From positions 48,121,891 to 48,185,890 of the forward strand of contig CM054179.1 of the NCBI GenBank assembly GCA_028829895.1: DNA of 64,000 bases. Reading direction: 5' to 3'. The position numbers were made by a program, and so were the translations under genes. Below are positions 12,930 to 27,480 of the stretch, in pieces. The notes under the pieces are model-generated. The model saw nothing but the letters and a program-made list of their open reading frames with translations. It was not told the DNA's origin and did no database searches. This stretch comes from Sinotaia quadrata. Taxonomy: Eukaryota; Mollusca; Gastropoda; Architaenioglossa; Viviparidae. Position 1 is the stretch's first letter. Each line of letters starts with the position of its first letter.

Positions 12930-13690
12930 TACCGTTTCAGTAGTTAAGAGGTTGAATGATCTAATTCTAAGGTATTTGTCACCAGTTTATATAGTTAAGA
13001 GGTTGAACAATCTAAGGCATTTGTCAACGATTTAAATAGTTATGAGGTTGAATAATCTAAGGTATTTGTCACCAGTTTACATAGTTATGAGGTTGAATAC
13101 TCTAAGTCTAAGGCATTTGTCACCAGTTTACATAGATAAAAGGTTGAATACTCTAGAATAAAGCATGTATAACCAGTTTACGTACGTAAGAGTTGAATAC
13201 TCTAGTCTAATATATTTATCACCAGTTTACATAGATAAGGGCTGAATACTCTAGTCGAAGATATTTGTCATAAGTGTACAGAGTTGAATTCCCTAGTCTA
13301 AGATAATTGTCAGGAGTTTGCATAATTAAGGGCTGAATACTCTAGTGAGTCTAGTCGAAGGTATTTGTCATAAGCGTACGTAGTTAAGAGTTGAATAGTT
13401 AGTCTAAATAGTTAGATATTTATCACCAATTTACGTAGTTAAGAGTTGAATAGTTAGTCTAAGATATTTATCACCAATTTACGTAGTTAAGAGTTGAATA
13501 GTTAGTCTAAGATATTTATCACCAATTTACGTAGTTAAGAGCTGAATAGTTAGTCTAAGATATTTATCACCAATTTACGTAGTTAAGAGTTGAATAGTTA
13601 GTCTAAGATATTTGTCACCAATTTACGTAGTTAAGAGTTGAATAGTTAGTCAAAGATATTTGTCACGAGTTTACATAATTGAGATGTGGA
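12930..13690. repeat. Minisatellite, 48-bp homogenised core
   Basis: From about 13390 to 13660 a 48-bp unit (containing atagttagtctaagatattt and caccaatttacgtagtt) repeats almost exactly. From 12930 to 13390 related copies are diverged and of variable length (about 50-60 bp). This is one array with an older and a younger half. Confidence 0.93.
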
Positions 13691-13900
13691 ATACTGTACG
13701 CTTATGATAAGTTTTACCTGAGTGAGTGCTTAAAAAGTTTTACATAGCAACCTTTCAAGAAGTATATATTATAAACTATAGTTGTTCGAAGAGAAATGGA
13801 ACATAGCAGATTTAACAGTATAACTTCCTAACTAATACATGTACGGTGGAAACTCAAGGTGTAGTAATTATAGAAAAATTCCGTTCTTTAGTGTTTCAGA

Positions 13901-14398
13901 TTGTTAATACATATGCAAGGAAAAGTACTTGTACACACCAATCATGAACGTGTACATGTCTTATTATTATTTACAAATAAATGGACCACTCATCCACCAA
14001 TCCAAGAATGTCATTCTCAATACAAAGAAGGTAAATTTGAAACTATTTTGAGTAATTCAGCGAATGGACAAAATGGTCGGTGGACTTGGTCATCAATTTG
14101 CTTAAAAGCACATTATGTCCAAGTCCTATCGTACTGGAGTGAGATCGCAAATATTGATTCGTTCGCTGATAGGTGCTCTGGCTTTGCTAATGATTATGTT
14201 TCGATTCTGACCTTTTCTTTCATCTTGACTCCATCGCCTTACGCACCTGCCTTATGTTCCCCCACCCCTGTGCTGATCAAAATGGTCTCAGTCCCACTCG
14301 CTGGAAAAAGAAATGCCTTCTTGTATCGGCTTTATCCTGGATTTTGTCAGTTAATTCGAAAATTGAAACGACAGATCCATTCATCCAAAGCGCTTTAA
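13901..14398 (+). CDS. Unrecognised 165-codon open frame
   Basis: This is the longest open frame in the window that is neither repeat-derived nor part of the retrotransposon. The start is not well defined: the M used is one of several nearby possibilities. The sequence has mixed composition with no signal peptide, no obvious membrane segment and no domain I recognise. No splice sites or poly(A) signal tie it to a gene. An open frame of this length can occur by chance in 64 kb read in six frames, so it may be an exon fragment, a decayed gene or nothing. Confidence 0.15.
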   Translation: MLIHMQGKVLVHTNHERVHVLLLFTNKWTTHPPIQECHSQYKEGKFETILSNSANGQNGRWTWSSICLKAHYVQVLSYWSEIANIDSFADRCSGFANDYVSILTFSFILTPSPYAPALCSPTPVLIKMVSVPLAGKRNAFLYRLYPGFCQLIRKLKRQIHSSKAL

Positions 14399-14449
14399 TG
14401 CGGGATAATGCACTCGACACAACGTAATTGCTTTGCTCTTATTACTCAG

Positions 14450-15385
14450 TCTTTCCTCTCGATCAACTCTTTCTCTCGTCTGTCTTTCCCTCAAGCTCTG
14501 TCTCTCTCTTCCTCCAGCTCTCTCTCTCTCTCTTCCTCCAGCTCTGTCTCTTTCTCCCTCCAGTACTCTCTCTCTTTCTCCAGCTCTGTCTCTCTCCCTC
14601 CAGCTCTGTCTGTCTCTCTCTCTTCCTCCAGCTCTGTCTCTCTCTCCCTCCAGTACTCTCTCTCTTTCTCCAGCTCTGTCTCTCTCCCTCCAGCTCTGTC
14701 TGTCTCTCTCTCTGTCTCTCTCTCCCTCCAGCTTCTTTCTCTGTCTCTCCCTCCAGATCTGTCTGTCTCTCCCCCTCCAGCTCTTTCTCCTTCCAGCTCT
14801 GTCTCTCTCTTTGTCTCCCTCTCTCTCTCCCTCCAGCTTCTTTCTCTGTCTCTCCCTCCAGATCTGTCTTTCTCTGTCTCTGTCTGTCTCTCCCCCTCCA
14901 GCTCTTTCTCCTTCCAGCTCTGTCTCTCTCTTTGTCTCCCTCTCTCTCCCCCCTCCAGCTCTCTGTCTCTCTCACTATCTCACTCTCTCACTCCCTCTCT
15001 CTCTCACTATCTCTCTCCCTCCAGCTCTTTTTGTATCTTCTCTCTTTCCAGCTCTTTCTCTGCCTCTCTCCCTCCAGCTCTCTCTGTCTCTCCTTCCAGT
15101 TCTCTCTGTCTCTCTCTCCTTCCAACTCTCTCTGCCTCTCTCCAGATATCTCTGTCTCTGTCTCTGTCTGTTTCTCTCCCTCAAGCTTTCTTTCTCTCAC
15201 TCTCACTGTCTCTCTCTCCAGCTTTCTCTCTGTCTCTCTGTCTCTCTTTCTTTCTCTTTCTGTCTCTCTTTCTTCGCCTGTTTTGTCTTTTTCGTTCTCT
15301 TAGTCGAGATTTGTTTCTCTGTTTTTGTCCCCTTCCCGTCTCTCTCTGTCTCTCGCACTTTCTCTCTCATTGTACGAACGCTCAC
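14450..15385. repeat. ~0.95-kb polypyrimidine minisatellite block
   Basis: The plus strand is almost entirely C and T with occasional A and G, built from ctctccctccagctctgtct-like units and CT runs. Larger segments are duplicated: the block at about 14530-14600 recurs at about 14630-14705. Three overlapping plus-strand frames of about 290-350 codons and several minus-strand Arg/Glu-rich frames stay open only because of this composition. They should not be annotated as proteins. Confidence 0.95.
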
Positions 15386-16412
15386 TTTGTCTGTTATTTT
15401 CTCTTACTCTCTGGTTAGCCCTCTCTGCTGCTCTCTTCGTTACTTCGCTGATGCAGTCCCTTTGTCAATCTGTCTTTCTGTCTATCACTGACTCTCTCTT
15501 CTAGCTGCGTTGTTTGCTTTTGCTGTCTGTCTCTTTCCTTTGTTTCTGTATTGGCCTATCTCTCTCTAGTTCTGCGTACATCTGTCTGTCTCTTTTTCTC
15601 TCACTTTCTTGTCTGTGTTAATCTGTCTATCTCTACCTATGTCACACTTATGCACACACATATGTACCTCTACATACTGTAATATAATACTTTATTCAAA
15701 AAGAAAAGTTATTTTGTCAAAGCAGTAGAGTTAGAGAGAGAAATCGTATATAATATAGCTTCGAGAAGTTTCTTTCCCCTTCATTTCTCATGTGCGTGGT
15801 CAATAATTGTCAATAATTGCGATTGCGAGGCCAGCATCACGATGTAGTGACCTTTTTGTACTTACAATGCTGTGAAATGCTGTAAGCTTGGCATTCACAC
15901 AGCCCGTGGGAGCCCTTTTCGTGTGTAAACTTGTCCAGCTAGCTAATATGATGGTAGGACAGATAATACTTTTACGTCATGTTTATTGACCCTCGTTACA
16001 TAATAAAATACGTAATAAAACTGAAAATTAGGAAAAGTGGGTAGAAATTTCTGGAACTTTTGCCAGTGATCTTACAAATCCCAGCAGTGAATAGTCCACG
16101 TGTCCCTTTCTTTTATAGCCGTGTTTGAATGTTTGAACTGTTAAGTGAACGATGAACATTGTCTATTGGACATTGAGAGTCTTGATTGGACCTACACTTG
16201 TGTTTGTAAAAAAAACTATTTTTTCAGTGCGCACATGTATTTGGAGACTAATTGGTATTCATGTCTATCTTACCAGATCTGATCGGCTAGCAGAAGAACA
16301 CCAGATGGACCAGTGGGCCATGAGGGCGGGTTCTTCCCTGTGTCTATGGTGCCCTGCAAAAGACAAGCTCTCCGACCCTGAGAGCGGGGCTTCTCGATAT
16401 TTTCACAACTAA
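15386..16412. other. Unique sequence, no gene supported
   Basis: The stretch starts with degenerate CT-rich sequence to about 15640, then mixed unique sequence. An 86-codon frame at 16152-16412 has no recognised domain, but it abuts the gag-like fragment that follows and may belong to the same decayed element. Confidence 0.4.
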
Positions 16413-16622
16413 AAGCCTGTGTACTACCAGAAACGTGTTCACAGGGCCCGCCAGGAACGGAAGGAAACGTTCAAACAGTTTGCTGATTAACTCAATGTCG
16501 CCTGAAAACGAAGACGCACACGGGGTGGTGCAGGTGAGACTTATGATGAGTTAGTACAAGCCACAGACTGCTTTACCTACTGGAAGAGAAACTATTCTAC
16601 AGTCCATCTGAGCAGAAAAAAA
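16413..16622 (+). pseudogene. Degraded Gypsy gag-like fragment, possibly poly(A)-tailed
   Basis: One frame reads protein-like sequence broken by in-frame TAA (16488) and TGA (16503) stops. The part around RQERKETFKQFAD resembles the conserved Gag segment of Ty3/Gypsy elements, where a basic stretch is followed by an ET/ES-F-FA motif. The downstream part TYDELVQATDCFTYW is compatible with the next Gag helix. The match is by eye only. About 100 bp downstream is an uninterrupted run of 25 A (16721-16745), which is more typical of an LTR-independent retrocopy. The fragment may therefore be a reverse-transcribed transcript or an unrelated host gene remnant. It is non-functional as it stands. Confidence 0.3.
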
Positions 16623-16720
16623 TGAAAATAATCAAGCCTGCCTCAAAACCCCCAAACGTGAAAATACTAAATCCTGCCTAAATCCCAAAACATGCTGTAG
16701 CCAAGAGCCAAGCAAATGAC

Positions 16721-16745
16721 AAAAAAAAAAAAAAAAAAAAAAAAA
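16721..16745 (+). repeat. Poly(A) tract, 25 A
   Basis: An uninterrupted A run follows GC-richer sequence and may mark the 3' end of a retrotransposed copy. No canonical AATAAA was seen just upstream, and no flanking duplication was established. Confidence 0.9.
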
Positions 16746-17514
16746 CGACATACAAAATCTGCCGTGTTAATCATAACACTTAGAATTGTTGTCCTAAACA
16801 GCCCCAAGCCATCGTATACACATACTAGATTAAGGTGAGATTACATGATATATAGACAGAACAAATAATTACTTTTTTTTACTCACATTGAGAGATAGAT
16901 AGATAGATAGACAGACAGAGGGAGGGGGGAATAAACACATTTGTGTAGAAGAGAGATCGAAAGAGAACTCCGTTTATTAGTGTTGCTTTAACAATATTCG
17001 AATAAACAATTATCTTTCACTATGACCTTATTTTGTCATGTTAAAGCATAAGGTGAAGAAAAGCACAATGCCAGCCATTAATCATCTTTTACCGTGACAC
17101 CTCACTTCTCTATTTACCACCACTCACAATACACTTCCTTTCACGTAAATTTTCATCCTTACCCTCTTTAATACATTGTCCCAATTCCGCCTTAGAATAA
17201 CCGCGCGCCGCCTGACGCTCAGCCATAGAAATTTAAAGCAACCATACCAGACGTCTTACAAGCAAGCTCCAACAGCATTCATGCGAGAGTTAAACGTTAT
17301 GAAAAGCGCTTCATACACTTCGTTTTGCCCTGTCCTTTCTTTCCCTCTCTGAATACCTCGACATGTTTAGTTGATGCGTTTAACGTGATAATATACACCA
17401 GCGGTCCGCGTGCTTCTTCGTTCGTAATGGGTCTTACTCTGACGCGTCAAGATGTCTGTAAATCTTCAGAGAGGAGCGCTGCAGACATCTGTAGCAGACA
17501 AAAGTAGTAGTACA
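16746..17514. other. Unique sequence with short GATA tract
   Basis: A short GATA/GACA tract lies at about 16895-16920. The segment 17195-17500 is somewhat GC- and CpG-richer, with a 60-codon frame (17325-17507) but no recognisable domain. No gene is supported. Confidence 0.45.
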
Positions 17515-17830
17515 GATAAACTACTATTTTAGTTCTGAGTCACATCTGTAGAAGACAAAACTAGTAATACAGATAAATTACTATTTTATCTGAGTCACAT
17601 CTGTAGAAGACAAAACTAGTAATACATATAGACTACTATTTTAGTTCTGAGTCACATCTGTAGAAGACAAAACTAGTAATACAGATAAATTACTATTTTA
17701 TCTGAGTCACATCTGTAGAAGACAAAACTAGTAATACAGATAAACTACTATTTTAGTTTTCAGTCACACCTGTAGCAGACAAAACTAGTAGTACAGGTAA
17801 ACTACTATTTTAGTTCTGAGTCACATCTAA
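17515..17830. repeat. Minisatellite, ~55-58 bp unit
   Basis: About five to six copies of a unit containing cacatctgtagaagacaaaa and ctagtaatacagataaa. Units alternate between two length variants that differ near the ttctgagt end. Confidence 0.95.
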
Positions 17831-17958
17831 TCGCATTGTTAGCATCTCTCTTATGTTTAGAGAATTTGTTGCTTTTGTTTGGGTCCTCAGATGATTTATT
17901 TCTTTTGCCAGTCTAGTAAGGCTTGATCATGGTTTTATTTATTTCTTTTTTTCTTGTC

Positions 17959-17990
17959 TTTTTTTTTTTTTTTTTTTTGGGGGGGGGGGG
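17959..17990. repeat. T20-G12 homopolymer junction
   Basis: Twenty T are followed directly by twelve G. The G run could take part in a G-quadruplex, but homopolymer junctions like this are also error-prone in sequencing and assembly. Confidence 0.9.
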
Positions 17991-17999
17991 CGGCTGGGT

Positions 18000-18900
18000 C
18001 AGCAGAATATTTCTTTCTGTAAACATTCCTGTTTTCTTGTTTCTTTACTTTATTTGCTGCTCTTGTTCTTGTTTTTGTTACTGTCATAAGAATTCCTCAG
18101 TCGTAAGAATGCATCTTTCTTGCACATCAATTCTAAGAATATTTATTTTTAAATTTATATTTTATCTTTTGTCAAGAATGCTTCTTCGTTTTGCTTCAGC
18201 CATAAAAGTATATTTGCTGGGTGTTTGTTGTTGTTTTTTCACAAGCCTGTTCTTTGTATTTCAATTAAAAGAATACGTGTTCCTTTCTCCTTACTCTTTA
18301 AAAAAAATGTTTGATCTTCTATTTGTGTTGTTAGTTTGCTTTGGTCGAAAAACTATCCTCATATATATAATTGTTAGTTGTTGTTTTATTTACTTTAGTC
18401 ATAGATATATTATTTACTATTATCTATTTCATGAAAAGTTAGTTCCGTCTACTTTAATTGAAGGATTTTATTTCCTTTCACGTTCCACAGGAGTATTTGT
18501 TCCTTTCACGTTCCACAGGAATATTTATTCCTTCCACAATCCACAGGAATATTTGTTCCTTTATTTTAGTTTCAGGAATGTTGGTTCCTTCTTCTTAATA
18601 ATACTTTTTCCCCGTTTTACCTCATAAAAATGTTAGTTCATTTTATTTTACGTAAAGATGCTTTTTCCCTTTCCCATCTTTAAGGAATTTTAATTCCTTT
18701 TACTCGGTTTTATGAGTGTTAATTCCTTTTACTCATAGACTTATTGGTTCTCGTGGCCTCAGTCACGGAAGTGCTAGTTCCTTTCATTTTATTTCCAGAC
18801 CTTTATTTGTGAGTTACGTATTGATTTTGTTCCCTTTGACTTGATTTTCAAATCCCTTTTCTGTTACTTCAGTCATAAGGATCTTTATCCTTTTACCTCA
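18000..18900. repeat. Highly degenerate ~28-60 bp tandem repeat
   Basis: A recurrent theme of aagaatat/aggaatattt followed by ttccttt appears throughout. The clearest local copies (ttccacaggaatatttgttc, about 27 bp) lie at 18480-18560. A 234-codon frame across the first half (17923-18627) is Phe/Leu/Ser-rich, follows the T-rich repeat and lacks any domain, so I do not call it a gene. Confidence 0.6.
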
Positions 18901-19725
18901 TTCATAATAGTCCCCTATACCTCGTCAAAATTCTTGTTCTTTTTTGTCAGCTAATATTAGTGAGCGAGTGCACCACATCTCTGACGTCACGGCCTTTGCT
19001 TCTTTTTTTCTACGGAACATTCATTTATAAGACATTACTACTTACTTTATAGACACAAGTTAGAATAGTATGTCTCTTGTTATTGAATATTTTTAAAAGA
19101 AAAAAAGAAATTGAGAATCCTAGCAGCCAGCGGAAAACATACCTAAGAAAAAAATAATTATGCTGTATTTCTTTGCGATCTTGTCCATTTTTAATAAGGC
19201 TACTTTCAGCATTTGTCAAAACATTTTTAGACTGGTAACATGTTATCCTTCAAGGATGGCTTTAGACAGTTAATTTGCCTACATTGTTTCAGATGGTGAA
19301 CATTTCTGTCAGAAGTTTTAGCGATTAATGTTCGGCATTCACAACTTGCTAACACGTACACAGCTAAATGACAGGATGAAGAGGGAGTGGGGGGATTCAT
19401 TTTCACAGTGCTTACATCAGTCATCCTAATGGCGGTTTCTAACTGCTGACATTTCAGTCTCTTATTAGGCTGCATTGATAGGACAGAGTTTTCAAATGCC
19501 ACTCGGGCGATAAATTCTCTTTCTCTCTCTCTCTCTCTCTTAATGCATTAGCCACGTTACAAGTTGTAACGCCATGACCGGTTTTGAAATCGTCTACTTT
19601 AATTAACCCTTTCAGGTTTCAAGTTAGCGAACATTCTCTTTTTTTTTATCTTGTTAGAATGCGCTGGTGCATATGAAAAGATACTATACGGAGTAATGTC
19701 CCCTGGCTCTTGCCAATGTTACAAA
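18901..19725. other. Unique sequence, no gene supported
   Basis: A perfect TGACGTCA octamer lies at 18982-18989. A 91-codon minus-strand frame (19227-19502) has no recognised domain. A short CT run lies near 19518-19542. Confidence 0.5.
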
Positions 19726-23266
<3,541 letters not shown>

Positions 23267-23299
23267 GTAGCAAGTTTTTTTTTATATATATATATTTCA

Positions 23300-23990
23300 T
23301 AAATATTTTTGCAGTTAATTCCTTGCGAATATTACTTTGATAACTTCCATTTAGAAAATTTGTAGTAACTGCCATATAGATAATCTTGTATTACTTCCAT
23401 TTTGATAATTTTTAGTAATTTTCATGTAGAAAATTTGTGTAACTTCAGTGCAGATAATCTTGCAATAATATCGATGTAGATAATCTTGTAGTAACTTCAA
23501 TGTAAATAATTTGTAGTAACTTCAATCTAGATAAATCCGTATAGACTATATTGTGGTAACTTCCATGTAGATAATTTGTAGTAGCTTCCGTGTAGACTAT
23601 CTTATAGTTACTTCCAGGTAGATAATCTTGTAATAATTTCATGTAGATATTTTTTTAAGTAAGTTCCATATGGATGATATATAATAACTTCCATGTATAT
23701 AATATTTTAGTGACTTCCATGTAGAGAATTATATGGTGTAGTAAATTCCATGTAGAGAATTATATGAGTAGTAAATTCCATGTAGATAATTATGTAATAG
23801 CTTCCATGTATATAATCTTGAATTAACATCCATGTAAATTATTATGTTATAACTTCATTTTAGGTAATTTGTAGTAACTTCCAGGTAGATAATTTGTAGT
23901 AACTTCCAGGTAGATAATTTGTAGTAACTTCCATATATAGATAATTTTGTAGCAACTTCCATGTGCAGATAATTTGTAGTACAGTCAGAG
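23300..23990. repeat. Old minisatellite, right part, ~25-26 bp unit
   Basis: About 24 diverged copies of agtaacttccatgtagataa plus tttgt or tcttgt. The theme matches the array left of the TATC tract, so both sides probably come from one ancestral array. Confidence 0.9.
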
Positions 23991-24018
23991 CTATAATGAA
24001 ACACAGGCCAAGATGTAC

Positions 24019-24021
<3 letters not shown>

Positions 24022-24091
<70 letters not shown>
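24022..24091. repeat. (GA)n microsatellite
   Basis: About 35 GA units. A short tandem copy of attacattaataaagatgt follows at about 24110-24150. Confidence 0.98.
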
Positions 24092-24093
<2 letters not shown>

Positions 24094-25196
24094 AAATACA
24101 GGTCAAGATGTATTACATTAATAAAGATGTATTACATTAATAAAGATGTAATGCATACACACAGAGCCATACTAAAACACAGGTCAAGATGTATCACACG
24201 CATAATTATACTAAAGCGTACATAAACATAGATTTTGTTTATATACATTACATACAGATAAAACTATACTATAGAATGTTGTATTAAGCTACACATAAAG
24301 GCGCCTGAAGCTACACATAGAGCAACAAGATGTACGTGCAGCGAAATGAAGCTATATATAAAGGGGAGTGTTACTAGCACTCCTGTAGAGTATGCGAATC
24401 ATTTTCAGTGCAATACTCACGCAGCAAATTGTAGCATTCATATAGCCAAGTCAAATACTGAATGAGTTAAATGCAACACTAATTTAGTAAATAGTATAAC
24501 TCATGTAACAAAGTCAAGTACCGAGATATAGTGAAGTCGACAATACTGATGTTTATCGAAATTGAAATGTACCATATTCAAAGAAATTAGATGTAGCCTA
24601 TGTAGCAACACTGATATAAAGCAAACGGAACAGCAAGGGGAACGGAGCTATTGGTAAATAAAATCACATAGCACAAAGTCTGTCTTCAAATGCAGCAATG
24701 TGGTCTGCACTTTAACTCCGAAGTTCCCTGCTGACTGGAATTAAAACGTGTCAATTCTCCGATAGGCGTTGCCCTTTCCCGACAACTGGACCATATTTTT
24801 CGTCTTTGAAGAATATATTTTAGGAACCTTGATGAACCTAGTAGTACCAGCAGAGTTACGGCTACTACTAACCAGAATGCCTCGTTTTCCTTTCTCTCTG
24901 CCGGATGTCAGACCGTCATTAAACAAACTTTCGGGAGGTTCAGATGAAGCTAGTGACGCCACTTCCGGGGAAATAATACATGGTATAGGCATGATACATA
25001 CAAGTAATCTTGTCTAACATTCCTAAACCATCGAAATGTAGAGAAAATAAGACTCATGACTTGTAATCAGTAACATTGTAACGCTACATTTTAAATCCAG
25101 GTAAAAGTATTTACCAGTCCTTGTACTCTGTCTATAATAAAATTGAAACGAATTTTTACAACGCTATCACACAGACCAGCAACTGAGACATGAACA
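24092..25196. other. Unique sequence; balanced-composition patch
   Basis: At 24700-25000 the composition is more balanced, and frames are open on both strands for about 82 codons (minus 24741-24992, plus 24769-25017). Neither matches a domain I recognise, so no gene is called. The rest shows a loose acaca-t-gctacacat theme only. Confidence 0.4.
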
Positions 25197-25268
25197 GATG
25201 GCATGAGTTTAAAAGTAAATCGTCCATATATATATATATGGACGATTTACTTTTAAACTCATGCCATC
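25197..25268. repeat. Perfect 72-bp palindrome
   Basis: The 36 bp from 25197 are the exact reverse complement of the 36 bp ending at 25268, with no spacer. The centre is a short TA run. The arms begin gatggcatgagtttaaaa. Symmetry stops abruptly on both sides. As RNA either strand would form a 36-bp fully paired hairpin with almost no loop. It may be a fold-back element, a replication-derived inverted duplication, or an assembly artefact. Confidence 0.97.
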
Positions 25269-25368
25269 CCCATTTCCTTGTGCTTTTGCACTTAACAAGT
25301 ACACAAGCACTGAATTTACAAACTCATAACCACGCGAAGGCACATACACACAGTACACACACAGTACA

Positions 25369-25482
25369 CACATATGGACACTTATACATGCGTGCATACA
25401 TAACGTGATGACGTCTTTATTTCACATATGGACACTTATACATGCGTGCATACATAACGTGATGACGTCTTTATTTCACAAA
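25369..25482. repeat. Exact 54-bp tandem duplication
   Basis: A 54-bp unit starting cacatatggacacttataca occurs at 25369-25422 and again at 25423-25476 without differences, followed by a partial third copy. It lies about 100 bp from the 72-bp palindrome. Confidence 0.95.
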
Positions 25483-25519
25483 TGCATATATACGATCTTT
25501 AACCAAGCTTTACTATTTT

Positions 25520-25760
25520 CAGGCTGTGATCTTCAATTCCCCAAAGTATGGTCTTCAGTTCCTAAAATTAAATTATTCTCAAGGAAATGTCTTTAATTTC
25601 CAAGAGTGAGTCCGTCTTTAACATGTTCTTTAATTCCCATATGTAAGTTATTCTTAAGTGTGGTCTTCAGTTTCCAAATATAAGTTATTTTCGAACGTGT
25701 GGTCTTCAATTCCTAAAGTAAGTTATTCTCAAACAGGCTGCTTTCTTCAGTCCAAGTTGG
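25520..25760. repeat. Degenerate ~50-60 bp tandem repeat
   Basis: Four to five loose copies of a theme containing tggtcttcaattcc, aaagta and attattctcaa. Confidence 0.75.
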
Positions 25761-26249
25761 TCTCAATGCGTAAAAGTGTAAATATTGTTTTGATCAATAT
25801 TAATAATTTAATTTTGAAATGGTTGTTTAATGAGCACTTAAGTGACCGACTAATTGAATTATATATTAATGAGTGTGTATATAATAATGCAAATACATTT
25901 AAAACGTCCAATGCTGAAAATAGGTCTTATCAACACACAATGCGATCAATTTAAATATAATGTAAACTTGTTTGAAAACGGAATCTTTATGTTTCTGACA
26001 TCTGCTATCATTTGTGGCTTTCATGACATGCTTCACTGACGACTTCATGTTAAGACGAATGGCTGACTTGTGAAACAAGCGATTCCACCCCACACACACC
26101 CACTTCCTAATTCAAGATGTTTCAAACAGAATGATCAGTGTTTTTAAATTTCCATCCCTTACCCGCTGAAACTATCGAATTTGTATCCTTCCTTCTTGTG
26201 TTCATGTCTACTAGTCTGGAAGCTTGTCGTTGCCATTAGTAACCCCCTT
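25761..26249. other. AT-rich unique sequence, no gene supported
   Basis: Short overlapping frames of 60-98 codons occur on both strands without recognisable domains. Confidence 0.45.
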
Positions 26250-26780
26250 TTTTTCACACTACAGATTGGCCAGCGAGAGTTGTTAGGGTGGGGTTTGGCG
26301 TCAATCATTGCCGAGTGCGTCAAGCACGCGACACGGGCCGTGTGAACAAGAGCGCGAAGCAGTGCCTGACTTCTGCTTGGCTTGCGAGCAGCAACACTGT
26401 GCAGTGCAGCCTTTTGCTGGCGCGCGAACTGTGCACCCCACGATCGGCGATAATGACATACGATCCCATAACATTCTGGAATAGTGGATTTTTTACCCCC
26501 CACCCTGTCATCGTAAAGTTCAGCGGCGTGGGTCAGTATGATTTCAAACATATGCTTTTGTTTCATGACTGGACAGGTAGGCGAGATGCTTGGGCAAGCG
26601 ACCCGTCAGACTGTGCACGCGCCGGTATGCAACGGTTACCCACATGTGCCAGTGATGTAATCGACAGTCGTTTTCTCGGGCGACATCGCAACGCTGTCTT
26701 TGTAAACTATCAGGGTCGAGGTGGGGAGGGGGGAAGAAAATCCCATTGGAACCCCTTTGTTGGACCTCGGTAAAAGAAAA
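26250..26780. promoter_or_regulatory. CpG-rich island, possible promoter/first exon
   Basis: GC content and CpG density rise sharply relative to the flanks, with many gcgcg, acgcg and gcga motifs. A 161-codon plus frame (26288-26773) and a 135-codon minus frame (26159-26566) are both open, which shows that openness here follows composition; neither has a recognised domain. A donor-like acaggtag occurs with its GT at 26577. Whether this is a transcription start, an exon or a GC-rich transposon remnant cannot be settled from sequence alone. Confidence 0.25.
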
Positions 26781-27480
26781 AAATCGAAAGGCTCTCTTGC
26801 TATTCATTACGTAGCCATTCAACGCCTTGAAACTCGAGGCTCGGTCCCGAAAATCAAATCATCTCTAGCGACCACACGAGCATTTCCCTTGGCAGGAAAT
26901 AATTTTAGGGAAAATTTTGGCAGTTTTAGAGTTTATTCTTTTCAACAACAACAAAAAAAGTTAATAATAACAATAATTGAAAGAATCCTTTGGACTTTTA
27001 TTTGTTTTATATTGGAGGAACTAGGAAAAAGAACAATAGGAAAATAGTCACTCGATCAATTAGGCCGAATTTAAGAGAAAATAACAAAGCAAACTCGCAA
27101 TGTCAGCTAGGTTTGGAATATATAGCAGTGACTGTAGTGGACACGTGATCAGTGAATGGCTGGCAGCACGTCAGAGAACTAAAACGAGGTTGGGTTATCG
27201 GTTTCCACTAATGGTATCTGTACATACACACTTTCAGGTGTCCCAAGAGTTAACGTTTCCGACTGGATTGGTAGACGGTTATGACTAGGGAAAAGGGGGG
27301 AGAGGTTAAGACGGGTTGTCAGGCATTTTCATTTTAATCTCTTTTTTTTCTGTACATTACTCAGTATATACACAGCATTTTATTCTATTATTATCGGTCA
27401 TGTTCCTGTCAAAGTAGACTTTAAGCTGCCTGTATTGTGGAGTATTTTTATTTGAAAATTTAACTAGTGTATGTAGTGTG
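26781..27480. other. Unique sequence, no gene supported
   Basis: Mixed-composition sequence with only short frames (for example 27100-27288) and no recognised domain, RNA gene or array. Confidence 0.5.

Noticed and set aside
14408..15491. Three overlapping Ser/Leu/Pro-rich plus-strand frames of 290-352 codons, and Arg/Glu-rich minus frames
   Set aside because: All arise from one polypyrimidine repeat block; all three frames of one strand being open at once shows that composition, not selection, keeps them open.
17923..18627. 234-codon Phe/Leu-rich frame resembling a membrane protein
   Set aside because: It follows T-rich degenerate repeat sequence, including the T20-G12 run. Hydrophobicity is explained by T-rich codons, and no domain or conserved motif is seen.
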